In this document: positions 1-12,400 of the stretch, piece by piece
How the letters are laid out: each line of letters starts with the position of its first letter
How positions within the stretch are numbered: the stretch's first letter is position 1
NCBI GenBank assembly: GCA_014871385.1
Contig: CM026428.1
Span: 2,800,776-2,864,775, forward strand
Direction: 5' to 3'
DNA length: 64,000 nt
Source: Ceratodon purpureus
Lineage: Eukaryota; Streptophyta; Bryopsida; Pseudoditrichales; Ditrichaceae
Notes under the pieces: generated by a model
What the model was told of the DNA's origin: nothing
What the model saw: the letters and a program-made list of their open reading frames with translations, nothing else
The model's database searches: none
Translations under genes and position numbers: made by a program

Positions 1-404
1 GTGGAGCTATATGAATTGTGATGTGTCTTCTGAACAACTTTAAGGTTATGAGATGGAGTGGAGAACTGAAATAACTGCTAGAACCGATGGTGACTAATGA
101 TTATGGTGTTACAGTTTGTTGATTATTTCTGGTCGTTCCTAAATTGCAAGAGGCCAAATTGCCAGCAATGAATTCTGCTTGAGATTTCTTGGATATGCTC
201 TCGTAACATTTTATCATCAGGTTTCATTCTGTGAAATCATACATTGTGAAGTCTGTATCCAGTTGGAGCTCGGACAGATTTGGACATTAACCCGTGTGCA
301 CTAGTAAGCGAGTTGAAATAGATGGTGCAGAGTAGAGTGGAATCGAACTGAGAAACATGCATAGAATTTTCCAATGATGAAATGCCACCGGTAAGGGTGA
401 GCAG
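1..404. other. probable intron or unassigned upstream sequence of the DNA-PKcs gene
   Basis: No exon can be assigned with confidence. The DNA-PKcs gene that starts to be readable at 405 must continue upstream of the window, so this stretch is probably an intron or contains an exon I cannot identify. A possible acceptor near 110 is followed by a short open stretch that soon hits a stop. Confidence 0.4.
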
Positions 405-3400
405 GCGGGAATGTTATGTGTTCGATCCTTGACCAAGTATATCTCCACGTATCTTCCATTAGCTGCAGTAGCGCTGGACGCTTTGGAAAGATGGCAAACT
501 GCTTTTCCTGATCAACTTCAACTATGGCTTCCTCAAATTGTTCCATGCTTAAACGACTATCTTGTTGATGTTGAGAAAGTGGACGTTTCAGAAGCAGAGA
601 CCCCACTTGCAACAGAAGGTGCAAGCACATCTGCTCCTACCGCCAATGTGTCCAGGACGCAGTTGGCCCAGATCAAGCGTGCAAGGGCTAAGGATGCGCA
701 GGTATTGGTCACCTTGTCTTTACAGTTACTGCTGTAACCAGTCTCTCTTTGTCCTATCTCAACGCGGTATGGTAAGCCGAGCATGAAACGAGGATAGCTA
801 TGCGATCTCTCATTGAAACGTCACCTTTTTTAAAATATGGTTGTGTGTGTCACAAAGCTGATCTTTACAGCCTAGTGTGTCGTAGAGTTCTCTGCATCTG
901 TGTACTCCGTCTATTCAGCTGAGCTTGTAACGAAATAGTTAACGGCCTTTAGCGTTTTGATGTCTGGTTCAATAGTAGAATGTACAGTCCACAAGGATTT
1001 GAGGAATATCAATAATGTCGGGATTAGAAGAGTCATTCAATTTAACTTGTTTACTAACAAATTTTTATTTGTATTTTTCAACTTCTCTTACGGCGTTAAG
1101 AATGGAAATCTAGCTGTGTAATGGGTAAGCTAAACGTTTGATGTAGTACTGGTAGAAACCTTAATAAAACCGAGTTTACTTGGCTCTTTCAAATTGAACT
1201 TGATTCAGTCGACTGTCTGTTTGTACAGCCTAGCCCACTTGAAATTATTCAAGTAAGGGTACAGAAGTTTCTTGGGCGCATCGGAGGATTTGCGCATTTG
1301 TTAGTTTCCGAAGTGGATTTGATCCAGGTGGCTGGTACGGGAGGTCTAGCATGGGATCCCGAGGAACGTGTTAAGTTCAACCTGCCATTCAGACAGGATA
1401 AACCCGACATTTGGCTAGGTACCTCTTTCTGTATGGTGCTGTCTATGTGTTGGAAACTGTTTATCATTTTCGACATGCGGTGTTCTTGAGGATTGCTATA
1501 TCTAGGGAGTATTTAACTTACATTCAACATTCTTTCAACTCAAAACACATTGTTTTTACAAAGTTTTGGGTCTTCATGAGCATGTGAATTATTCTCCACT
1601 AGAGTCATTCTTCAATGCTGCTTTTCAACTGTAAAGTGAACTCTTTAATTTGTTATTGAAAAGCAATAGATACATATTCATATCTACATGGCGGTTTAGC
1701 TAAGCAACTAGGTTGAGGGTGGAGGCTGGTCATCTCCTATTGTAGTGTGTGTTTCTATTAGAATACTGAATTTTGGATACCATTCACATCAGATCCCCCA
1801 ATGTTCTACTAGGCTTGACTGTGATAGCGGGTGGTTGGGCGAGCCTTGAATGCATGCATGTGTGGAATCGCAATTAAGAATGATTCAAGTTTGGTTTCAC
1901 GTTTCCTCACAGACTCGCTTCTGCCGCGAATAGTGGAGATTGCTCTTTCCTCAAGTGATAGACGCATGAAAGTGACAGCATGTGAGCTTTTGCAAGCTGT
2001 CTGTCTTCTCATGCTTGGAAATGCTGCCAAAGGTCCAATGCGCCGCAGGGGTGAAGAATCGCAATCTGTCAGTTTTTTGAACACCCTTGCAACCATTTGT
2101 ATAGTAGAGAGGACGGGCTGTTACAAGCCAGATCCGGTTTACTTGATTCTCGGGTTTATGCTTTTTTTAACACGACAGGCAGTCTGTTAGCTTTTGGTTT
2201 ATGCGAATTACGTTTTTAGCTCAGTAAATTTAGAGAAATATGTCGTAGGTTGGATGCCTGTAGTATTTTCATATTGACTCTAGTTCTGATATGATACTTG
2301 CTTCTGTTGATAACAGGCTCACTTTGACAAGATATACAGACGGATTTTCCCAGCCATATTGCGCCTTGCCACGGATGTTGAATTGGTAATTCCTCTACTG
2401 TCTCATACTCCTACCGGGTGTTGATGACATGGAACAGACTTACTCTTTTCCTGTCACTCAAAATGTCGTCCAGCAGTGTCTTTATTGTGATAATTAGGCA
2501 TTATTTATAATGTTGGATGTCGCCAAAACTCTTATGGATTTAGAGGATATAATCTATACGTCTTTGCTTTGCTATGTCTTAATGGAGATCAGTGGCATTC
2601 ATCAGAGATTTCAATATTGAAGTGTTCAGCACCTTGAAACTTTCTATACCTCTATGCTTATTGACTCTGTCTTTAATAATCTTTTATAATGGTTACTTTG
2701 TCGTCAGGTTACACGGCAGCTCTTCATGGAGTTTGCAAAGCAGCTTATACATTGGTTTACAAGTAATCAGCAGAAAGAAAACCCAGATACTATGGCTCTC
2801 TTGGATGCGATACTTGATGGTCTCGTAGACCCTGAGAATGGCTCTCTCAGGTCCTATAATCTCTCACTTTTATCACCTGAAACCTTCCGAATTTTCCTCT
2901 ATAATGGCTATCCTTCGCTTCTGTCTCCCAGAAGTACGGGAGTCATAGTGCCATTATATCATGGAATAGTTCAGGAAGTTGTAGCTCTGCGATGTTTAGT
3001 GCATTCTGAACAATTGTGCACTTCAGTTTTGATCGGATGAGATTCGTTGGGGTTATGAGATTTCTGTAGATCTGACCACGGGTCTCTTGTTTGCTATTGC
3101 AGAGAATTTTGTGCAGATTGTTTTTCTGAGTTCATGCGTTGGTCTGTGCGACATGCTCCACCTGAGGTGAGTTGCTTTTTTTGCTTAAGAACTATAAATG
3201 ACACGTGAAGGCATTTGAGAGACTGTTGGGAGATTGTCCAACGAGCTTAATTTTAATAGACTTAAGCATGCAGAAGTCATTAAAAGTCTACGAAAGTCTT
3301 CATTTTGTGAACTAGAGCTGCGTCATTTTGAAGAGTGAGAGACTGATCTAAATCACTGTTCATCGAAATGTATTAACTCATGGTAATTTCTTATTCTCAA

Positions 3401-6400
3401 ATTTTTTCTTCCTCATCTGTAAATTAAGTCGATTATTTTTTATTGGGACAACCTGTACATGCACTGATGTGATGTGTAATCGTAGATTTCTTGGAAGTTT
3501 TCTAGTACGAGTTTCAAGTAGCTTTCGTCACGAAGGCATATGTTGCTCAATATTTTCCTTTCAGTGAAGTTGTCAACAAAGGCCATTTACTGTTGTGTGT
3601 ACTGAAACACAGGCTGACAACTTTGTAAATGTGACGTCAATGCTGCGTCGTGTGTACAATCGAATGGACCATCCAAACCCATATCATCGGTTAGGTGCAG
3701 CTATGGCAGCTTATCGTATGTATCCAGTTTTAAGAGAAAACGCAGGATTAGTGGATCGGTATATTTTTGAGATCCTTTTCTTCTGCATCAAGAGCTTGAG
3801 GCTTGGCGAGCTAGATGATGAGCAAACAGGTATTTCTGCTTACTCTAATATTGAATTTGCGAAAAGCTGATATATCATGATGGTTTTTTGACGACTCGTG
3901 TTGATTATGTGTTGATAATTTAGATTAGAACGATGACTCGTGTTACACTTCAAAAAATTTCCATCATGAATCCTTCCATCTTGACCCTGGAGAAAACCAT
4001 GTTTTTGTGCATTTTATGTGCATGTTTTGTTGACTCGTCGCTACTAGAGTTCATTATCAAGGTAGTGGATTGCAAATGCCGTGTATATTTGGGATGTCCG
4101 TAAGATGAGTCATTGGTTTAATTTATCGTCACGAGTATAATGAGCCCTGCTTACACTTTGTTCTTTCAGGCGCGATCAAGCAGATGAATAAAACTGTGGA
4201 TCAACTGCAAAAATTGATATCCCGTAATATCATGCTGCTGCGAAAGAACCGAAAGGATAGACAATTATTTGTAACTCTTGAAGATTTCTTATCCTGGGCT
4301 TTTGAGCAGACGGGACTGCTACAAGAGAAAAGTCGCACCAAGAGCATGATGCTCCTTTCCTCCATTTGCCAGACTAACCTTGGTGAGTTACTAAGAGGCA
4401 TTGTATTTTCACGCATTGAATTAGAGGTATGTGTGTGTGTGTGTGTGTCCCTCTCTCTATATATATAGCATGATTCTATGAGTGGGCCATTTATGATGTC
4501 CTGTTTCCTCTAACTTGTGCTTTGAATGTGTTGGATGCCTGGTTTTTCAGATTGTTCTTTTACAGACTGGTTTCATGCGAAACTAGGTTCAGGAGGCAAA
4601 GTTGTCGAAGTATTAAACCGGTTTGATGTGAACATGGATTACCCAAGCTATCCATCTCTTCAGCAAGTGCTACTTTGGCTTTCAAAGTTTGTTAGATCGA
4701 TTCATTGGTTTGAGTGGGCCCTGAAAGAAAAGCTTCTCTGCATCGAGGAACTACTTAATTTTGAGAAGAATAGTGCAGTCCATCTTGCTTCCTCTATATC
4801 TGCTTTCCGACAGTGCCTGCTCGAATCGTCAGATTCAATTCATAGGTTCCTCAATTTAACTCCCGGAGAGCAGATGCGGTTACAAAATTTGAGGTATGAA
4901 GGACTTACCCGCCTTCTCAACCTTTTAAATCAGGTTTTAAATTCTCAAACTGGAGAAACTGTGGATGCAGTATTACGTACCTTTTTTATGCCCGATAGAA
5001 GCTTTCAGGAGCTCTTGTCCCTTGTGCTGTTAAAACCTCGACGGCTTGGATTTGTTCTTTTTGAACCGCAAAGGGCTCAAGATCTTGCCAAGCTTGCAAC
5101 GAAGGTGATTAAGAGGCTGACAGATGTGTCTTCTATGTTAAAATCCGAGATGATTGACTCCCTTCGTGCGGTAATGAGTGAAGACCTTGATATCGATCTG
5201 AACAATCTGAGCTTTACCCTGAATAATTCTGGAAAGTCTCAGACTCTTATCTCAGAGGATACAATGAGTCTCGTCAAGGGATGTCAACAGCTAAGTCAAG
5301 TAGGAATTCTACAGGTGGTATTGGGGAAAGTTCAAGCGGAAAATTTCGGGGATAAGCTATTGCTTTTTGTCTTTCAGATGAAAGACTGTCCGCCTTCATT
5401 TAGACCAAATGCCGAAGAAATGATTGGGCTTGCAATGGCCCTGGGAGTTAAAATTTCACGGCTGGTGGAACTTGTCCTTAATGAGGAACCTGTCGCAAAT
5501 TCAACAAACCGGAAACTTACAGCTGGGGAAGTATTTTACATGAACTTCCGCAACCCGATTGTTCGTCAGGTTAAGTTTTATTATAAGGATTGTCTTGGAC
5601 ATCTTCTTGAGGCGGCTGTTGAAAAGCAAGCGGCTCGGATGCTTCTTGTTGCTCTTCTGGAGGACTACTTAAAGCCCAGTGGGATTGGCAGTATCACTAA
5701 GGGCAGTTTTTTGCGAGAATTTCTACAGCATGTTGCGGTGCTTGCTCCATTCTGTAGAGCTGGGTCTTCGCTTCCAGTGAGACAGTTTGTTTTGGAGATC
5801 ATCCACAAGCTTTTGAAGTTGGATACAGGAAAGGATGTTGTCCTCACTGGCAGCAATCCTTCCTTCAAATTCATTATCGAATTGTTTTCATCGTTTCTCA
5901 GTTGTTTTCCCGAGGAGAGTACAAACAGCAGCTTTGGGAGCAGTGCTTCATTTACCCTCAAATGTGAATCTATGTCGCTGTTACCTTTCTTTTACAGTGC
6001 GAATGTGCCATCTGAAGTTAAGACAGATCTTACTCGGATCCTTAGTGGCATTGTTACTGAACATCTGCTTGTTAGAGAGTCGGATATTCCCAGAGGCTCT
6101 ACTCAGCATTCAAACTACTCACTATTGCTTAGCCAATTGCTTGGTGCATTCTCAGTGAGCCACAGCCTGGAGCTTCTTGAGGTTGTTTTTCCTCTTCTTC
6201 AAACTCCAAACATGAGATCCTTGAAGGCTATTTCAGAGGCGGTTGAGGTCTTTGCAGAGACTCTTGGGGAGAAGAGAGAAGCAGCTTTTAACCTTTGTCT
6301 GACAGTGATCACAGACAGCAGGAAGTCTTCGAAGCTGAGACGTGCAATAGTTGATGTTGTTTTTGGAGCCTTTGTCAACTATGCACCTGCGGAGTTTGTC

Positions 6401-9400
6401 ACGTTATGGTACTCTGAGCGCATCAATGATTTTTACAACGTGCTTAAGCAAACACCTAGTGTTGTGAATGCTGAAAGAGAGTCTGAAGATCTTTCCAATA
6501 TAATCTGTCACTATGGGTTAGTAGAGCTGTTATATTCAAAGTGCGGTAGTAATCTAATTATGGAGATCATTAACCCAGTTGTCCCTAGTAGTGGTATCTT
6601 GAGACAAGCTTCTCGCACAGCTCATGCTACGGACGAGTCAGCGTACAAAATGTTTCCTGAAAACTTATCCACATGGCGTGAGCTCCATGCTGCTGCCTAC
6701 AATTGCCTGGCTGCTATTTATTTATGCACAAATGGTAGCAACGAGAACATTTTTTCTGGCGTACTATTCTGTGAATTGAAAGGACATCCTTTATGGAGAC
6801 ATCTAGTAGACCTGAGCAAGGTCTATGATGACATGCCTGTAGAGACTTCCCAGTCAAGCATGGTTAGTCAGACAATTAAAGGTATGCGAGCCGATCGAAA
6901 GGCTCGTCGTACAAAAGCTAAAGGCACAGTGTCTCAGATGACTGCGACAATCTCGTCTCAGTACATGATTAGTGCAAGCCTTAGCCAAGAGCCTGCTGTG
7001 ATCAAAACGTTTTTGGGTGGGCCAAGGAAGGAGGCAGGGGCTTCTGAAAGCCCGGGAGCAGGATTACTCCTTGATGAGGAGTCGTCATCAACTAAAGCAG
7101 ATGTAGAGGGAACGCAGCAAGGTCAGTCTCTGGGTTTCAGTTTTTATAGAAAATCTCCTAATTTTGCGGAGAATTGGGCAAATCACTGATATGCTAAAGT
7201 GGACGAAATGCATCACAATTTATTTAGTAAGTTATTGTACTGAGGTTTGGTGGCATCAGTGCGTTTCGTCATGCGCATAATCGTTTACTCTATTTAGAGA
7301 GGGTTTAAGTTCTTGCAATTGTTGGATTTTAATATTGAGTCTGATTCTTGGTAGGTTCAAGAGTTGAAGATATTGTTCAGATGAATTTTAGCTTCTTTTT
7401 TGACAATATCGATAATAACTTCCGTAAGTGGCCTTTTGTTTGAAGATATTGACATTCGTAAGTCCAACTGACCGTGTTCGAATTTTGTGAATGTAGGGCC
7501 TGTGGAAGAGGTTGTCGAGACTGCAGCGCTCGATCAGGACGACTTTGACCAGCACGAATGCATGGGTGTTGTATTACGGTTGATTGAATATGGGCATGCC
7601 AATTTTGGAGCGAGGTCCCGATCAGGAGAGATGCCGGGTTGGATGAAAGGTCTGCATGCCATCTTTGAGAATGCAGGTAAGCTTGTTGACCTGATCCCTT
7701 TGCAGTTGCTCAGACCAGATTTTGAATTTCTTTCATGATCATTATAATTTCACCTTCAGCTACCTGTAATCTTCTGCCGGCAGTCTCTTTAGTGATGCAT
7801 CTGAATCATAGGATATTTCTAAGTTCTTGTAACCTATCACTGTGCTCTGCTTTTTTGGGCCGTAATGGGAGAGATGTCTGCTTTAAAAGAATCATTTGTA
7901 GTTAATTGCTGGTTTTCTTGATGGTAAAAAGTTAGAAGACTGAGCCTCTCACATTCGCACAACAACTACGTGCTTAATTTGTTTAATTACCTTAACATGA
8001 ATCATCAACTTTTACTTTAAAGATTTTCTGTTGAATTTCTTTTAGCTTAGGCATATTGCCGGGAGCAGAACAAACTTAATGTCTTCACGATACTTTATGT
8101 AACTGATATTATGTGATTAACTGTCCAATGTGCAGCCACACATATCAACGTGCGTCTCTTTCTTGTAAAGGTGATCACGAAAGCATGCAAAGTTTTTGCT
8201 CCATATGCAGCCGCTTGGTTTCGGCCTTATGTTCAAACCATTTTGAACGATCCAAGTAAGTCAGGCGGCTTGAAGTTTCATTACATGCTCCGGGATATAT
8301 GTATCACCGTTCTCCAGTGGAATATGTCGTCCGCACCAGATGGCGAGCTGGCAACCAGGTTTGTTCAGCATTTGATCAATGTGGCTGCCCATGGGTCAAA
8401 TCAAGTGTTACATGCTAACATCGACATTATTCGCCTATTTCTAGAAAATTGGAAGGAAAGCATCAATCTTAAAAGGCGCCCGTTGGTAGATTACCTCATT
8501 GCAGGAGGTAGACGTCCAAATATGAATGACAAAAATATCAAAATGCAGCGGTCCGTGGGGTTGCAGTTGTTGGGTGCGGTTATTGCATCGGGTTTCCCCA
8601 TCTACGATCCAATGAGCGATTCTTCTACTTCTGAAGCAGAAATGTGTGAAGCTCTGCTCAACAATTTGAGTGTACAGACCAAAGAGGTGTATGAAGCTGC
8701 AGCCGAGCTTCTGGGAATAGCTATGAAATATCGGCGAGAAATGAATAGTGGAATAGAAGGGGAGCTGCTTGAGAAAAATATGCATAAAACCATGAAACAG
8801 CTGTATCGAGACGCGGAGTATGAAAAGTTCTTCAATATTCTTAACAAAGTAACTATACGGGATCCTACTTTTCTCGAAGGGTATGCTACTATGGTCGTTG
8901 ATCAGCTCCCACGTCTGTTCGGGGCGTACAAAGTGAATGCCATAGATACCCTTTTAAGGCATCCCAAAGCAGATTCGAACCTCTTGAACCAGATTTTGCG
9001 TTCATTGCCCAAGCTACTGGCGCACAAAGATGAGATTGCGCAGCTGAAGATTTTACAGCTGCTTTCAGTGCTTCTCAAGGATGCCACTGAAGATCAAATT
9101 TCAGAGAGAGTACTGCCAGTACTTTGCGATACTTTCAATAGACACGAAAGTGTTGACTGCAGGCGAGAATTTTATGAGATCCTTATGTATCTATTTAAAA
9201 GCAAGGGCATGTACAAAGGACCCCTTGTCGTACAGTCCTTGGTCATGGGCCTATGTGATAGCTCCGACATAGTGAGAGGAAACTTGCAGAACTTCTGGCA
9301 CTTACAGCTTTCTCAGGTAAACTGTTTCCATGAGTAGTTCACTTCATGATTCTTCCTTAGTATGATAACCCTTAGTTCTTTCTCAGATGTGGTTATTGAT

Positions 9401-12400
9401 TTCATCGTGTTGATGAATTTTGTCTGTAAGCCCTCTTATTGTTAGTTTTCTTCTTAGTTTTTGTTCTGAAGGTAGTTTGGAGACTGCAGTGTCTCCCTGA
9501 GAATCGGAGGAACTTTTTGTGTGAGTTCGATGTTAAGAACAGGTAGATTATTTAAATGTTTCATGTAGATCTATTATTCGTGTTGTTTTTCTTGACTATT
9601 GTTCAGAAATGTGGGATTGTTGTTGCAGGATGTTCTTCAGCGCTTCTCAGATCTTGTGAATCAAATATATCACCGTGGTTTGGAAGAGAATTGGGCACAA
9701 ATTTCAAATGTTTTAATGCTGAAGGTTTCAATTTTTACTTTCCTTTGTTCCTTACATGATTAGTTAGTGGATGATATGAAAAAGTTCCGTTGTATACTCG
9801 AAATTCTGTCAATGTGCTTATTGTATCGTCCATTTTATGGTTGGGTGGCACTTGTTTCAATTTAGGATCAAGTCTAATGTTCACAATGTTACTGATTTGA
9901 CCAAGAAATGTAATCGAGTGTGGACTCCCTTGTTTTTCAGCTCTGTGAAGACTCGGTTGATTACAATCGGCCAATCTTCTCAGCTCCTCTGTCAGAGTGC
10001 GTGTTTCATGACTATACTATAAATACTTCATGGATAGGCGCTAGTCTTCCTATGACTCCTCTTTTCTCCAGCACACAAATGACCATGGACACCCAAGGCA
10101 CAGAAGGAGGTGACGGAGACAGGGAGTTCGGTGCTACTCAGCATCGTCCAAGGATGATACGAGCAACCATGGCCCCTTCCCTTTCTCAAACTATTACCCA
10201 AACTCAAGGTAGCTCCTTGAGCTCCACTCAAGGTGTGAGTGGTAGTGCACTATTTGCTCTGTCGCAAAGGCCAGGTGGAGTTGGGTACACTCAACACGCT
10301 GGCCCAGAAGGAGCATCACTGAAGGATCCTTCTATGAATTTGCGTCGGCGAATTCTGAATCCACGTGTGGCACACTCACAGGTGATTTTAAAATATTTAC
10401 AGTGTGATACTGGGTTCAAGGTCTTATTTTTCGTTCATTGTTTGAAATATGTCGATTACGTTGTCAGGTTTTATCTGGAGTACTACGGGCAAATCGAAGG
10501 CGGGAAGCTCGGTCAGCGCTTCAATCTCTGGAGCGTGCAAACAAGGTGCACATGATGAGGCAATATCGTACTGGTAACATTCTAATTCTTTACAATACAT
10601 ACTCTCTGTAAGCGCTGCAGACGAATGGTTCTCAACACTTTGTCTGGTTTAAAGAATGTGAGACATCCTTATGATTGGTCTGAAATATTCATTTGCAAAT
10701 TAGTAATGGTTTGAGTTGGGGCCTGAATTTGTTCAATCTTGAGAGATTCCGTTCGTTCATGGTACGATCCAAGGCAACGGAAATTATTTTGTGTATGTTT
10801 TTCAGGAGAGGTTCTACAACTCTTTAGTCGTGAGATATCTTCCATCATGCTTTGGCGGTACTCAAATGTAACTGAGAAATTAGTTCAGAGATTTCTTTGA
10901 GGTTGTTTCTATTATCTTCAATTGCAGAGGGCGTGACAACTTGAGGGTGTTTTACCTTTGATGCAGGTGAATTACCGGACATTGAGATTAAGCATGCAGA
11001 TATAATCAGGCCTCTGGCAGCCCTGGCGGAGAGGGACGCTACTTTTGCGAGACTTCTGCTCAAGGTTCTCTTTGGTGCTGTGTACTCTCTGCCATCGAAA
11101 GGTCCAGAAATTAAAGCAGAAGTAAGACAGGGATTGGAGGCTGCTTTGGTGCAGACGAACAACGGAATTTCCTTTGTAAGTTGTGTTGAAACTCTCTGCC
11201 TAGAAGATCCAGAAATTTGGATCCCACCAAAACTCGTGGGTTCAGCGAGCCGCAAGTCAACCAATTATCATTCAGGGATATTGCTTCTTGAAAAGGAAAT
11301 CTTGAACGAGACGTTTCCTGATCCAGAGCCTAATGTGAGTAGCAAGCGTCATAAAGGAAGGGGAGGACAAGCCAATAGGGATTTACGTCCACTCGAGGAT
11401 GCCTGGGTGGAGTTGGCTGTACTATACAAAGCTCTTGGAGAAGATGACATAGTTCTCGGACTCTTTAAGACGCACATTGCCAAGCGCGAGAAAACTCACA
11501 AAGCTCTGGAGTACCAACTTGGCGGGAATATATTTCAAGCTCTTACACTCTATGACGAAGCTGTAAAGGAGTATGAGGCCGGTGAGATGTTTAACTCTTC
11601 CTTCTTAAATATGTTGACGCATATGAGTTGTAGGCTACGTTGGAGTATTGGTTTTCACAAATTAACTGTTGCTTGGATAGTCTATCATAATAGTCAGTTG
11701 TCCAACGTCTGAAAAGTGGTAGAAGACAGGTCATATTAGAATTGAGTGCAACTCCCCGATTCAGTCCTTTTGTCACTATTCAGGGTCGTACCTGTCCCAA
11801 AACGATTTTTCAGCAATGAAGGTGCAAAATAGAGTCTTGCATAATGCATTTTGTTTGCTCTTATCAGGTGGAAATTTCTTGATTGACATCCAGGGCCTTA
11901 TGATTAAGTTTATCAAATTCTCAAGCTGACACCACGAGTTGGAAACTGCAGGTTCTCTCGCTGGGGACATTACAAATTCAGAGATCGATATATGGTATAG
12001 CCAGCGGCTGGCTTGTCTTGCGGATCTAAGCGAGTGGGAGCTGGTAATGAACGATATTGTATACGAGATTACAGACAACGATGGAGACGAACCAGATTTT
12101 CAACGCTTATGGGAACCTACAAAGAGGGAGAAACATCTTGGGTATTTTATCAGAGGAGCCCTCAGAGAGCCAGCATACCATACTTCTCTTAACGAGTTTG
12201 TTCAAGCATCTTCAGATGTATTGCTCGATGAATTTAGCACGCATTTGGCGACTTTGGCTGCAATTAATAACGAATGGGATCGTACAAAGTTCCGACTTGG
12301 ACAATGTTACAGGGTTTTTAGAAGACATTGGACAGCCTTACATCCCCTTGCACTGAGGGCTCGTCATCTTCGTGTACGACAATTGCAGAAGGCCATAGAG

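Noticed and set aside
1831-1912. Open sequence upstream of DNA-PKcs exon 1913-2067 that could extend the exon
   Set aside because: Only the acceptor at 1911-1912 fits the phase left by the preceding exon and gives the conserved WLDSLLPR join; the rest is read-through intron.
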